Below, one piece after another: positions 51,470-60,363 of a stretch of DNA of 64,000 bases. Each line of letters opens with the position of its first letter. The first letter of the stretch is position 1. The notes under the pieces are model-generated. The model worked only from the letters and a program-made list of their open reading frames with translations. It ran no database searches and had not been told where the DNA came from. This DNA comes from Streptomyces olivaceus (GTDB lineage Bacteria; Actinomycetota; Actinomycetes; Streptomycetales; Streptomycetaceae), in NCBI RefSeq assembly GCF_000721235.1, contig NZ_JOFH01000008.1, positions 124,001 through 188,000 of the forward strand, given 5' to 3'. The translations under genes and the position numbers were made by a program.

Positions 51470-52237
51470 TCAGAGGAACTCGGCCTTGCCCGGGCCCTCT
51501 TCGACGAAGCTGCGCATCCCGCGTTCGCGGTCCTCGGTCGCGAACAGGCCGGCGAACCAGTTCCGCTCGACGGCGAGTCCGGTCTCGATGTCGGTCTCCA
51601 GTCCCGTGTCGATCGCCTCCTTCGCCGCGCGCAGCGCGGTCGCGGGCCCCTTGGCGAGCCGCGCGGCCCACGCGTGCGCCTGCTCGTAGACCTCGGCGGC
51701 CGGTACGACGCGGTCCACCAGGCCGAGGGCCAGCGCCTCCTCGGCCCTGACCTGGCGGCCGGTGAAGATCAGGTCCTTGGCCCTGGAGGGGCCGACCAAC
51801 CGGGAGAGCCGCTGGGTGCCGCCCGCGCCCGGGATCAGGCCGAGCAGGATCTCGGGCTGGCCCAGCTTGGCGTTCTCCCCGGCGATGCGGAAGTCGGCGC
51901 AGAGGGCGAGTTCGCAGCCGCCGCCCAGCGCGTAGCCGGTCACCGCGGCGACCACCGGCTTGGGGATGCGGGCCACGGCCGTGAAGGCGTCCTGAAGGGC
52001 GCGGGCCCGCAGGATCATCGCGGCGTGGTCCATCACCTGCATCTCCTTGATGTCCGCGCCGGCCGCGAACACCTTCTCCCCGCCGTAGAGGACCACGGCG
52101 CGCACGTCCTCGCGCCGGGTGGCCTCTTCGGCCAGCTCCTTCAACCGGTCCTGGGTGGCGACGTCCAGTGCGTTCATGGGCGGGCGGTCCAGGCGCAGAG
52201 TGCCGACGCCGTCCGCTGCTTCGAGGGTTGCGGTCAT
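51470..52237 (-). CDS. Enoyl-CoA hydratase/isomerase family protein
   Basis: A 255-residue crotonase-fold enzyme, probably hydrating enoyl-CoA in fatty acid or amino acid breakdown. It has the oxyanion-hole motif AAGADIKEM, GYALGGGCELALCADFRIAG, and the second catalytic glutamate in GQPEILLGLIPGAGGTQRL. The residues needed for hydratase action look intact. The gene stands alone, with a terminator upstream of it belonging to the transpeptidase gene. Confidence 0.93.
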   Translation of the reverse strand: MTATLEAADGVGTLRLDRPPMNALDVATQDRLKELAEEATRREDVRAVVLYGGEKVFAAGADIKEMQVMDHAAMILRARALQDAFTAVARIPKPVVAAVTGYALGGGCELALCADFRIAGENAKLGQPEILLGLIPGAGGTQRLSRLVGPSRAKDLIFTGRQVRAEEALALGLVDRVVPAAEVYEQAHAWAARLAKGPATALRAAKEAIDTGLETDIETGLAVERNWFAGLFATEDRERGMRSFVEEGPGKAEFL

Positions 52238-52266
52238 ACCCAGCAGGTTAACGACTACTAACGGCG

Positions 52267-52313
52267 ACGGCCCCGGTGCCGTACCTCACGACGAGGTGCG
52301 GCACCGGGGCCGT
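52267..52313 (-). terminator. Long near-perfect hairpin after the first L,D-transpeptidase gene
   Basis: Arms at 52267-52287 and 52293-52313 match at 20 of 21 positions (the exception is a T opposite G), with a 5-base loop. It starts 22 bases after the transpeptidase stop on the minus strand. This is the strongest terminator-type stem in the window. Confidence 0.85.
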
Positions 52314-52334
52314 GCGGTCCACTCCCCCGAAGGC

Positions 52335-53534
52335 TCAGGCCTTCCACTTCTCCCAGGACATGTTCCAGCCGTTGAGGCCGTTGTCCGGGGCGATGGTGTC
52401 GTCCTCGGAGTTCTTCACGACGACCACGTCGCCGATGAGGGAGTTGTCGAAGAACCAGGCGGCCGGTGTCTTGCCGTCCCCGCCGCCGCGCACGTCGCGC
52501 AGCCCTATGCAGCCGTGGCTGGAGTTTCGGTTGCCGAAGGCGTCGCCGCCCCAGTAGTTGCCGTGGATGAAGGTGCCGGAGGTGGACAGGCGCATGGCGT
52601 GCGGGACGTCCTTGATGTCGTACTCGCCGCCGTAGCCGACGGTCTCGCCGTTCATGCGGGTCACGGGCAGCCGCTCGGTGATGACCATCTGGCCGTTCCA
52701 GGTCTCGTAGCCGGGCGATCCGGTGGTGACGGGGATCGTCTTGACGGTCTTGCCGTCCCGCACGACCTTCATCGTGTGCTTCTTGGCGTCCACGACGGAG
52801 ACCTGGCTGCGGCCGACGGTGAAGGAGACGGACTTGGCCTGCTCGCCGTAGACGTCCTCGCGGCCCTCGACCCCGTCGAGGTTGAGGTCGACGGTGACCT
52901 CGGTGCCGGGCTTCCAGTACTTCTCGGGACGGAAGTCGATCCGGTCGTTGCCGAACCAGTGGCTCTCGACCTCGACGGCCGGTTCGGTCTTGACGCGGAT
53001 GGCCTTCTCGACGTCCTCGGGGTTGGTGATGCCCCGGTTGAAGCGGATCGAGAACGGCATGCCGACGCCGACCTTCGAGCCGTCCTCCGGCGTGAAGGTG
53101 CCGATGAAGGTGTTCTTCGGCGTCAGGGTGGTGAAGCGGGAGTCCTCGGCGGCCGAGCGGCCCTCGGAGTCCTTGGCGACCGCGTGCACGCTGTACGTGG
53201 TGGAGGCGGCCAGGTGGGTGGACGGCGTCCAGGTGGCGCCGTCCTTGGATATCTCGCCGTCGAGTTCGGTGCCCTTGGCGTCCTTGACGACGACCTCGGT
53301 CAGTCTGCCCTTCTCGGCACCGACCTTGAGGGCGCCGGCGGTCTCGACGGACTTGGCCCCGTTCTCCGGTGCGACCGTGACGACGGCCTCGGACTGCTTG
53401 CTCTGTGCCGCCGTGGAGTCCTCGCCGTTCCCCTTGCCGTCCGCGGCTCCCGAGCCCGAACCGCCTCCGCCGCACGCGGTGACGGCCAGCAACAGCACCC
53501 CGAGTACCGCCCCCGATATCGGACGCACGTTCAC
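52335..53534 (-). CDS. L,D-transpeptidase lipoprotein, copy 1
   Basis: A 399-residue cell-wall crosslinking enzyme that makes 3-3 peptide bridges. A lipobox signal ends LLAVTAC. Two Ig-like domains follow (VTVAPENGAKSVETAGALKV, then IGTFTPEDGSKVGVGMPFSI split at the loop), then the YkuD catalytic domain with HGNYW and SSHGCIGLRD holding the catalytic His and Cys. The arrangement matches the LdtMt2-type enzymes of mycobacteria. The GTG at 53534 follows GGGGAG. Paralogous to the next gene. Confidence 0.94.
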   Translation of the reverse strand: MNVRPISGAVLGVLLLAVTACGGGGSGSGAADGKGNGEDSTAAQSKQSEAVVTVAPENGAKSVETAGALKVGAEKGRLTEVVVKDAKGTELDGEISKDGATWTPSTHLAASTTYSVHAVAKDSEGRSAAEDSRFTTLTPKNTFIGTFTPEDGSKVGVGMPFSIRFNRGITNPEDVEKAIRVKTEPAVEVESHWFGNDRIDFRPEKYWKPGTEVTVDLNLDGVEGREDVYGEQAKSVSFTVGRSQVSVVDAKKHTMKVVRDGKTVKTIPVTTGSPGYETWNGQMVITERLPVTRMNGETVGYGGEYDIKDVPHAMRLSTSGTFIHGNYWGGDAFGNRNSSHGCIGLRDVRGGGDGKTPAAWFFDNSLIGDVVVVKNSEDDTIAPDNGLNGWNMSWEKWKA

Positions 53535-53689
53535 CTTGATCTCCCCTCGCCGGGCCGGTCCGGCCCGCACACCCCGGTGCGCCGACGCGCACCGGCAGAT
53601 CGTAACCGCAGGCCAGCGGCTCAGGGCACTGGTGAAATGTCACCGTTCCGTACCGAGTTGGGCGGCCGGGCGAGGGGTGGGCGCCGGAA

Positions 53690-54940
53690 TCACTTCACCG
53701 CGCTGCCCGCCGTCCACTCCTTCCACTTCATGTTCCAGCCGCTGAGCCCGTTGTCGGGCGCGACCGTCTTGTCCTTGCTGTGGACCACCTCGACGACGTC
53801 GCCCACGAGGCTGCGGTCGAAGAACCAGCCCGCCGGCGTCTCGGCGCCGCCGCCCTTGACGTCGCGCAGCCCGACGCAGCCGTGGCTCACGTTGGCCCGG
53901 CCGAAGGTGTCCGCGGGCGCCCAGTAGTTGCCGTGCAGGAAGGTTCCGGAGCTGGTCAGGCGGATGGCGTGCGGGACGTCGGGGATGTCGTACTCGCCGC
54001 CGAAACCGACCGTGCGGCTGTTCATCCGGGTGACGTCGAGCAGCTCGGTGATCACCATTTTGCCGTTGTACGTGGGCGTGGTCGGCGCCCCCGCGGTGAT
54101 CGGCACGGTGGCCAGCAGGGTGCCGTCGCGGCGCACCTCCATGGTCCGGCGCAGCGCGTCGACGCGGGAGACCTGGTCGCGCCCCACGGTGAAGGAGACC
54201 GTCTTGTCCTGGAGCCCGTAGGCCCCCTCGGCGCCCTCGACGTCGCGCAGGTCCAGGTCGACGGTGACCTCGGTCCCGGGTTTCCAGTACTCCTGGGGCC
54301 GGAAGTCGAGGCGGTCCTTGCCGAACCAGTGGGGGCGGATCTCGGCGGCGGGCTCCGCGGTGACCGAGACGGCGCGCTCGACGGCGGCGCGGTCGGTGAT
54401 CTCGCGGTTGAACTCCAGCGAAACGATCATTCCGGTGCCGACGACCGAGCGGTTCTCGGGGGCGACGTAGGCGATGAAGCGTTCCTCGGGGACCTTGGTG
54501 GTGAACGTGGTGTGCCGGGCCGAGCGGTGTCCGCCGCCGTCCACGGCGACGGCGTCGACCGTGTACTTGGCGGCCGGGGCGAGCCGGTTCGCCTCGGGCC
54601 GCCAGCTGCGGCCGTCGCCGGAGATCCGGCCCGGCACCTCGGTCTCCCGCGCGTCCTGCGACCGGAGGACCTTCACCGACTCCAGCCGGCCGTCGGGCAC
54701 CCGCACCGACAGCTTCTCGTCCGGCGGTACGGCCTTGTCACCGTCGCCCGGGGCGATCCGGATGACGTCTTCCGCGGCCGGGGCCTTGCCGAACATCTCG
54801 CCGATGCCCGAGCCGATGCCGGAACCGATCCCACCCCCGTCCGAGGTGCATCCGGTGGCCCCGGCCAGCAGTCCTGCCCATGTCAGTACGGCGGCCAGAG
54901 CGGCGCCCGCGCGCCGTGCGCGCCCGTGTACGTGCCTCAC
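53690..54940 (-). CDS. L,D-transpeptidase lipoprotein, copy 2
   Basis: A 416-residue paralogue of copy 1, with the same order: lipobox (LLAGATGC), Gly-Ser linker (GGGIGSGIGSGIG), two Ig-like domains and a YkuD domain with FLHGNYW and VSHGCVGLRD. The two copies share long stretches such as YWKPGTEVTVDL and GGEYDI, so they are tandem duplicates. The GTG at 54940 gives a usable signal; a second GTG lies at 54946. Two genes may differ in timing or substrate. Confidence 0.93.
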   Translation of the reverse strand: MRHVHGRARRAGAALAAVLTWAGLLAGATGCTSDGGGIGSGIGSGIGEMFGKAPAAEDVIRIAPGDGDKAVPPDEKLSVRVPDGRLESVKVLRSQDARETEVPGRISGDGRSWRPEANRLAPAAKYTVDAVAVDGGGHRSARHTTFTTKVPEERFIAYVAPENRSVVGTGMIVSLEFNREITDRAAVERAVSVTAEPAAEIRPHWFGKDRLDFRPQEYWKPGTEVTVDLDLRDVEGAEGAYGLQDKTVSFTVGRDQVSRVDALRRTMEVRRDGTLLATVPITAGAPTTPTYNGKMVITELLDVTRMNSRTVGFGGEYDIPDVPHAIRLTSSGTFLHGNYWAPADTFGRANVSHGCVGLRDVKGGGAETPAGWFFDRSLVGDVVEVVHSKDKTVAPDNGLSGWNMKWKEWTAGSAVK

Positions 54941-55094
54941 ATCCACCCGTAACGACCGGCCGGCCCCGGGGAAACGTGAGTGCGAGCCACCCGGTGGGCA
55001 GAACTGTGGGGAGAGCGGTGCGACGGGGAGCGGCGGCCGGGACGCCGCACGCCCTCCGCCGGACGTCGTTCCACGAGCCGTGGGAGGCTGACAG

Positions 55095-57473
55095 GTGTCC
55101 AGCGCAGCCGAGCAGGAGGCGGTGGCCGGGAAGCGGGACGCCGCGGACGGGACGACCGCCGCCACGGTGGACGGCACCGTGGTCGACAGCGCCGTGGTCG
55201 ACAGCGGCCTGATCGACGGCACCGTGAGAGACGCCGCCGTGATGGACGGCACCGTGGAGAACGGCACCGTGATCGACGCCGCCCTGGTCAACGGCGTACG
55301 GCACTCCGCGCGACCAGCCGTCGTCCCCGCCCGGCCGGGCACCCCGGTGCCGCTGGGCGCCCGGTTCCGGACCGGCCCCGACCAGGTGGCGGGGACCAAC
55401 TTCGCGCTGTGGGCGGGCGGGGCGGAGTCGGTGGAGCTGTGCCTGTTCGACGCGCCGGGCGCGGGCGGCCGGGAGAGCCGGGTGCGGCTGGCCGAGCAGA
55501 CCCACGGGATCTGGCACGCCTTCGTGCCGGGCGTGCTCCCCGGGCAGCGCTACGGCTATCGGGTGCACGGCCGCTGGGACCCGTGGACCGGCGCCCGCTG
55601 GAACCCGGCGAAGCTGCTGCTCGACCCGTACGCCCGCGCCGTGGACGGCGGCTTCGGGCTGCCGCCCGAGGTGTACGGGCACGTCCGCGACTGGCCGGAC
55701 CAGCGGGTGGCGGACACCGTGCGCGACGACCGGGACTCGGCGCCGTACGTCCCCAAGGGCGTCGTGGTCCATGACGACGACGACTGGTCGGACGACCGCA
55801 GGCCCAAGACGCCGTGGGCGGACTCCGTCATCTACGAACTCCACGTGCGCGGTTTCACCAAGCTGCACCCCGGCATCCCGCCCGAGCTGCGCGGCACGTA
55901 CGCGGGACTCGCGCACCCGGCGGCCGTCGAGCACCTGACCCGCCTCGGCGTGACGGCGGTGGAACTGCTGCCGGTGCACCAGTTCGCGCACGAGGGCCAC
56001 CTGCTCGACCGCGGCCTGCGCAACTACTGGGGCTACAACTCGATCGGCTACTTCGCCCCGCACGCCGCCTACGCCGCGTCCGGCACCACCGGCGAGCAGG
56101 TCGGCGAGTTCAAGCGGATGGTGCGGGCGCTGCACGCGGCGGGCATCGAGGTCATCCTCGACGTGGTCTACAACCACACGGCGGAGGCCGGTGAGCTGGG
56201 CCCGATGCTCTCCCTGAAGGGCATCGACAACCACGGCTACTACCGCCTCCAGCCGGACGCCCGCCGCTACGCCGACTACACCGGCTGCGGCAACACCCTG
56301 CACGTCGTGCAGCCGCACGTGCTGCGTCTGATCACCGACTCGCTGCGGTACTGGGTGACGGAGATGGGCGTCGACGGCTTCCGATTCGACCTGGCGGCGG
56401 CGCTGGCCCGCTCGATGCACGACGTCGACATGCTCTCCCCGTTCCTCGCGGTGATCGCGCAGGATCCGGTGCTGCGCCGGGTGAAGCTGATCGCCGAGCC
56501 GTGGGACGTGGGCTCGGGCGGCTACCAGGTGGGCGCGTTCCCGCCGCTGTGGACGGAGTGGAACGACCGCTACCGGGACGCGGTGCGGGACTTCTGGCGG
56601 CACGCGCTGCCGGACGTGCGCGAGATGGGCTACCGCCTGTCGGGCTCCAGCGACCTCTACGCCTGGGGCGGGCGGCGGCCGTACGCCTCGGTCAACTTCG
56701 TCACCGCGCACGACGGTTTCACGCTGCGGGACCTGGTGTCCTACGAGCGCAAGCACAACGAGGCGAACGGCGAGGGCAACCGGGACGGCACGGACGACAA
56801 CCGGTCCTGGAACTGCGGGGCCGAGGGCGAGAGCGACGACGCGGACATCCGGGCCCTGCGCCGCCGCCAGCTGCGCAACCTGCTGACCACGCTCCTGCTG
56901 TCGACCGGCGTGCCGATGCTGGTCGCGGGCGACGAGATGGGCCGCACGCAGGGCGGCAGCAACAACGCCTACTGCCAGGACAACGAGACCGGCTGGGTGG
57001 ACTGGAGCCTCCTCGGCGACCCCGAGTGGCGGCCCCTGTTCGACCTGGTCTCCCGGCTGATCGCGCTGCGCCACCGCCACCCCGTCCTGCGCCGCCGGGC
57101 CTTCTTCTCCGGCCGGGCGCACTCCGCGGACGGCCTGCGCGACCTGGCCTGGTTCACCGCGGGCGGCACGGAGATGACCGAACGGGACTGGTACGCCCCC
57201 GCCGCGACCCTCGGCATGTATCTGTCGGGGCGCGACATACCGGGCCGCGACGAGCACGGCGACCCGGTCACCGACGACAGCTTCCTGGCCGTCCTGCACG
57301 CCGGGGACGCACCGGTCGACGTCGTGCTGCCGGGACCGCCGTGGGCGGAGCGGTACGAGGTGGTCGTCGACACCGGCCGGGAGGAGCAGGACGGGGCGCC
57401 GGGCACCGCGCACCCGGCGGGAACGGCGGTCCGGGTCCCGGCCCGGACGGTGCTGCTGCTGCGCGCGGGGTGA
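55095..57473 (+). CDS. glgX: Glycogen debranching enzyme GlgX with repetitive N-terminus
   Basis: A 792-residue GH13 isoamylase-type debranching enzyme that cuts alpha-1,6 branches of glycogen trimmed by phosphorylase. After a CBM48 domain (about residues 90-200) the catalytic motifs are all visible: DVVYNHT (~356), nucleophile GFRFDLA (432), acid/base IAEPWD (468) and TAHDG (539-540). Residues about 20-70 form a degenerate repeat of DGTV/DSAV-like units, not normal for GlgX. The GTG at 55095 follows GGGAGG. It has 66 bases between it and the convergent regulator gene. Confidence 0.95.
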   Translation: MSSAAEQEAVAGKRDAADGTTAATVDGTVVDSAVVDSGLIDGTVRDAAVMDGTVENGTVIDAALVNGVRHSARPAVVPARPGTPVPLGARFRTGPDQVAGTNFALWAGGAESVELCLFDAPGAGGRESRVRLAEQTHGIWHAFVPGVLPGQRYGYRVHGRWDPWTGARWNPAKLLLDPYARAVDGGFGLPPEVYGHVRDWPDQRVADTVRDDRDSAPYVPKGVVVHDDDDWSDDRRPKTPWADSVIYELHVRGFTKLHPGIPPELRGTYAGLAHPAAVEHLTRLGVTAVELLPVHQFAHEGHLLDRGLRNYWGYNSIGYFAPHAAYAASGTTGEQVGEFKRMVRALHAAGIEVILDVVYNHTAEAGELGPMLSLKGIDNHGYYRLQPDARRYADYTGCGNTLHVVQPHVLRLITDSLRYWVTEMGVDGFRFDLAAALARSMHDVDMLSPFLAVIAQDPVLRRVKLIAEPWDVGSGGYQVGAFPPLWTEWNDRYRDAVRDFWRHALPDVREMGYRLSGSSDLYAWGGRRPYASVNFVTAHDGFTLRDLVSYERKHNEANGEGNRDGTDDNRSWNCGAEGESDDADIRALRRRQLRNLLTTLLLSTGVPMLVAGDEMGRTQGGSNNAYCQDNETGWVDWSLLGDPEWRPLFDLVSRLIALRHRHPVLRRRAFFSGRAHSADGLRDLAWFTAGGTEMTERDWYAPAATLGMYLSGRDIPGRDEHGDPVTDDSFLAVLHAGDAPVDVVLPGPPWAERYEVVVDTGREEQDGAPGTAHPAGTAVRVPARTVLLLRAG
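55170..55271. repeat. In-frame DGTV-coding repeats at the glgX 5' end
   Basis: GACGGCACCGTG is found at 55170-55181, 55215-55226 and 55245-55256, and AACGGCACCGTG at 55260-55271; gaps are 45, 30 and 15 bases, all multiples of 15. The coded peptide alternates Val/Ile with Asp/Gly/Thr/Ala. Confidence 0.8.
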
Positions 57474-57539
57474 GCGGGGGCGGCGGGACTGCGGGGCGGC
57501 GGGGGCCTTCGGGGCTGCGTGGGCCTTCGGGGCGGCCGG

Positions 57540-58202
57540 TCAGCCGAGGATGCCGCGGTCGTACGCCGCCGCGACGGCCGCCGCGCGGTCGTTCACGCCG
57601 AGCTTGGCGTACAGGTGCGTGAGGTGGGTCTTCACGGTCGCCTCGCTGATGAACAGCTCCCGGGCGATCTCCTTGTTGGAGGTGCCGCGCGCCACCAGGC
57701 CCAGCACCTCGCGCTCGCGGGCGGACAGGGGCTCGCCGCCGGGGGTCTTCGGGGCGCGGACCGCCGAGACCAGGCGGGAGGCGACCGCCGGGGAGAGGAC
57801 CGTGCGTCCCCGCGCCGCCGCGCGGACCGCGGTGAACAGGTCGTCGCGGGGCGCGTCCTTGAGGAGGTAGCCGGTCGCACCGGCCTCGATCGCGGGCAGG
57901 GTGTCGGAGTCGGTGTCGTACGTGGTGAGCACGAGCACCCGGGCGCGGGCGCCGCGCCGGGTCAGCTCCCGGATGGCGTCCACCCCGGAACCGCCCGGCA
58001 TCCGCAGGTCCATCAGGATCACGTCCGGGTCGAGCGCGGCGGCCAGCGCCAGGGCCTCCGTGCCGCCCGCCGCCTCGCCCAGGACGCGGAAACCGGGAGC
58101 GGCCTCGAACATGCCGCGCAGGCCGTCGCGGACCACGGGGTGGTCGTCGACGACGAGGAGGGAGATCACGGGGTCGTCGCCCCTCGCGCTGTCATCGGTC
58201 AT
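57540..58202 (-). CDS. NarL-family response regulator of the kinase-ABC unit
   Basis: A 220-residue response regulator. The receiver has VVDDHPVVRDGL, the phospho-acceptor VILMDLRMPGGSG and LLKDAPRDDL; the LuxR-type helix-turn-helix is LSAREREVLGLVARGTSNKEIA. Its start overlaps the end of the kinase gene by 11 bases. It is the last gene in the run ABC ATPase, permease, kinase, regulator, and likely controls the exporter in answer to the kinase signal. Confidence 0.95.
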   Translation of the reverse strand: MTDDSARGDDPVISLLVVDDHPVVRDGLRGMFEAAPGFRVLGEAAGGTEALALAAALDPDVILMDLRMPGGSGVDAIRELTRRGARARVLVLTTYDTDSDTLPAIEAGATGYLLKDAPRDDLFTAVRAAARGRTVLSPAVASRLVSAVRAPKTPGGEPLSAREREVLGLVARGTSNKEIARELFISEATVKTHLTHLYAKLGVNDRAAAVAAAYDRGILG

Positions 58203-59610
58203 GGCGGACCAACGGTACGCGAGCCGAGACGGCTGTGCCGTGGCCCGGTTCCGCCTCGACGGTGAGCGAACCGGCGATGCGCTCGGCGCGCGCCCGCATG
58301 CCGGCGAGGCCGAAGCCGCCCGTGCCGGTGCGCCGCCGTGCGGCCGGCGGGTCGAAGCCCCGGCCGTCGTCGCGGATGTCGAGGGTGACCTCGTCGCCCA
58401 TGTAGGAGAGGGTGACGCCGACCCGGCCGGCGGCGGCGTGCCGGGCCGTGTTGGACAGGGCCTCCTCGGCGATGCGCAGGAGCGTGGCGGCGACCTCGTC
58501 GTGGAGGTGCTCGGCGGTGCCGGTGACGGTGAACCGGGGCTCGACGCCGGTGCGCTCGCCCCACCGCTTCACCGTCTTCCTCAGCGCGTCCGGCAGCCCG
58601 TCCTCGGCCAGCGCGGCCGGCGCGAGGTTGTGCACGGAGCGGCGGGCCTCGCCGAGGCTGTGCCGGGCCAGGGCGAGGGCCCGGTCCAGATGGGCGCGTT
58701 CGAGGTCCGCGTCCTCGGCGGCCGTCACGACCTGGAGCTGCGCGATGATGCCGGTCAGGCCCTGGGCGAGGGTGTCGTGGATCTCGGCGGCGAGCCGCCC
58801 GCGCTCGTCGGCGACCCCCGCCTCCCGGGCCTGGACGAGGAGCTGGGCGTGCAGGGCGGCGTTCTCGTCGAGCGCCTGCTGCAGCGCGGTGTTGGTGCGC
58901 TCCAGCTCGGCGATGGTCTCGACCCTGGCGCGGCTGCGGGCCGCCTCCGTCTCGGCGAGGCGGGCGAACACCACGAGGAGTACGACGTTGACCGCGAGGA
59001 TCGCGCCGAACAGCACCCAGCCCGCCGCGTCGTCCGGCGGCAGCCCGCCCGACTGCGAGCCCGCGATGGTCACCGCGGTCAGGAACAGGCCGGGCTTGAG
59101 CAGCCGGGGCGGCAGCAGCCGGTCGACGCCGAAGTAGCCGGAGTAGGCGTAGAAACCGAAGAGCGGGTTGAGCCAGGCCAGGACGAAGGCGATGGCGCAG
59201 CGCGCGAAGTAGAGGGAGGCGCTCGCCGGGGTGGGTCCGGGGCGGGTGCGGGCCGTCCTGGCCCACCACAGCTGCAGGGCGGCCGCGACCGCGACGAGGG
59301 CTCCCGCGAGATACCACTGCTCCGTGGTCGTGCCGATCAGGTCGGAGGCCGCCGCGGCGACGGCCGTGCCGACCGCGAGCAGGCCGAACGGCCCCCACTG
59401 GTGGACCGCCGTCCACTGGTGCTCGACGGTCCCCTGCTCGACGGTCCCCGCCGGGTGCTCGGCGCTCCCCGCCCGGCGCGCGGCGGTCCCCGTCCGGTGG
59501 GCGGCCGTCCGCGCCCGGCACTCCACGGCCCCTGCTTCGGTCATCGGGCCAGTCTCGGCCATCGGCACTCCCGTGCCCAGCGGCCGGGTGCGCGGTGCCT
59601 TCGTGGTCAC
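58192..59610 (-). CDS. NarL-type sensor histidine kinase of the kinase-ABC unit
   Basis: A 472-residue sensor. A low-complexity cytoplasmic head of about 65 residues (AGTVEQGTVEHQWTAVHQW) precedes about six transmembrane helices, a coiled coil (ETIAELERTNTALQQALDENA), the phospho-acceptor histidine in AEIHDTLAQGLTGIIAQL, and the HATPase (IAEEALSNTARHA, DDGRGFDP). The GTG at 59610 is three bases after the permease gene. Such intramembrane-sensing kinases next to ABC-2 exporters often detect cell-wall drugs. Confidence 0.94.
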   Translation of the reverse strand: MTTKAPRTRPLGTGVPMAETGPMTEAGAVECRARTAAHRTGTAARRAGSAEHPAGTVEQGTVEHQWTAVHQWGPFGLLAVGTAVAAAASDLIGTTTEQWYLAGALVAVAAALQLWWARTARTRPGPTPASASLYFARCAIAFVLAWLNPLFGFYAYSGYFGVDRLLPPRLLKPGLFLTAVTIAGSQSGGLPPDDAAGWVLFGAILAVNVVLLVVFARLAETEAARSRARVETIAELERTNTALQQALDENAALHAQLLVQAREAGVADERGRLAAEIHDTLAQGLTGIIAQLQVVTAAEDADLERAHLDRALALARHSLGEARRSVHNLAPAALAEDGLPDALRKTVKRWGERTGVEPRFTVTGTAEHLHDEVAATLLRIAEEALSNTARHAAAGRVGVTLSYMGDEVTLDIRDDGRGFDPPAARRRTGTGGFGLAGMRARAERIAGSLTVEAEPGHGTAVSARVPLVRHDR

Positions 59611-59613
59611 TCC

Positions 59614-60363
59614 CTACTCCCAGCGGAACCGGCGCGCGGCCGACCGGGTGAGCAGCGCCGTCCAGGCGACCAGGACCGCCAGGTGGGACCAGCCCGGCCA
59701 GTCGCCGGCCGCGGCCTCGTTGAGTGCCTGCGCGGCGGCGCCGAAGGGGGTCCAGCCCACGATCTCGGCCAGCAGGTCCGGCATGGCCTGCACCGGCAGC
59801 CACACGCCCGCGCAGAACATCGCCGGGAAGAGCGCGGCGGAGCCGACCGCGCCGGCCATCTTCGTGGTGCGGGACAGGGCGGACAGCAGCGCGCCCAGCG
59901 AGAGCGCGGCGAGCACGGCGAGGAGCAGCGCGAGGAGGTAGCCGAGGGGCTGCTCGGGCAGCGTGACGCCGAAGCCGAGCCGGCCGACCGCCAGCGCGAG
60001 CAGCGCCGAGAGCAGGGCGGCCCCGCCGGTGACCACCATCTGCGCGGACAGCAGCGCGGCCGGGCGCACCGGTGTGGCGGACATCCGGCGCAGGATGCCG
60101 CGCTCCCGGTAGCCGGTGAGGACCTGCGGCATGCCCTGGAGGCCGCCGACGGTCAGGCCGAGCAGCACGGCCACCGGCACGTAGGCGTCGACCGGGCGAA
60201 GCCCGCCGAAGGAGGGGTCGGCCTCGCGGAAGGACGGGACGGAGCCGAGGACCACCAGCAGCAGCGTCGGGAACAGCAGCAGCCAGAACAGGGCGCCGGG
60301 TTCGCGGCGGAACAGGCGCAGCTCGGTCCGCAGCACGGCGGTGTCGAAGACGTCGGTGGTCAT
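59614..60363 (-). CDS. ABC-2 type permease
   Basis: A 249-residue permease with six predicted helices, starting with RTELRLFRREPGALFWLLLFP and including GGLQGMPQVLTGYRERGILRRMSATP, the cytoplasmic loop that meets the ATPase. It is typical of drug or lipid exporters of the ABC-2 class. The ATG at 60363 overlaps the ATPase stop as ATGA, so the two are coupled. The export substrate is not known. Confidence 0.94.
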   Translation of the reverse strand: MTTDVFDTAVLRTELRLFRREPGALFWLLLFPTLLLVVLGSVPSFREADPSFGGLRPVDAYVPVAVLLGLTVGGLQGMPQVLTGYRERGILRRMSATPVRPAALLSAQMVVTGGAALLSALLALAVGRLGFGVTLPEQPLGYLLALLLAVLAALSLGALLSALSRTTKMAGAVGSAALFPAMFCAGVWLPVQAMPDLLAEIVGWTPFGAAAQALNEAAAGDWPGWSHLAVLVAWTALLTRSAARRFRWE

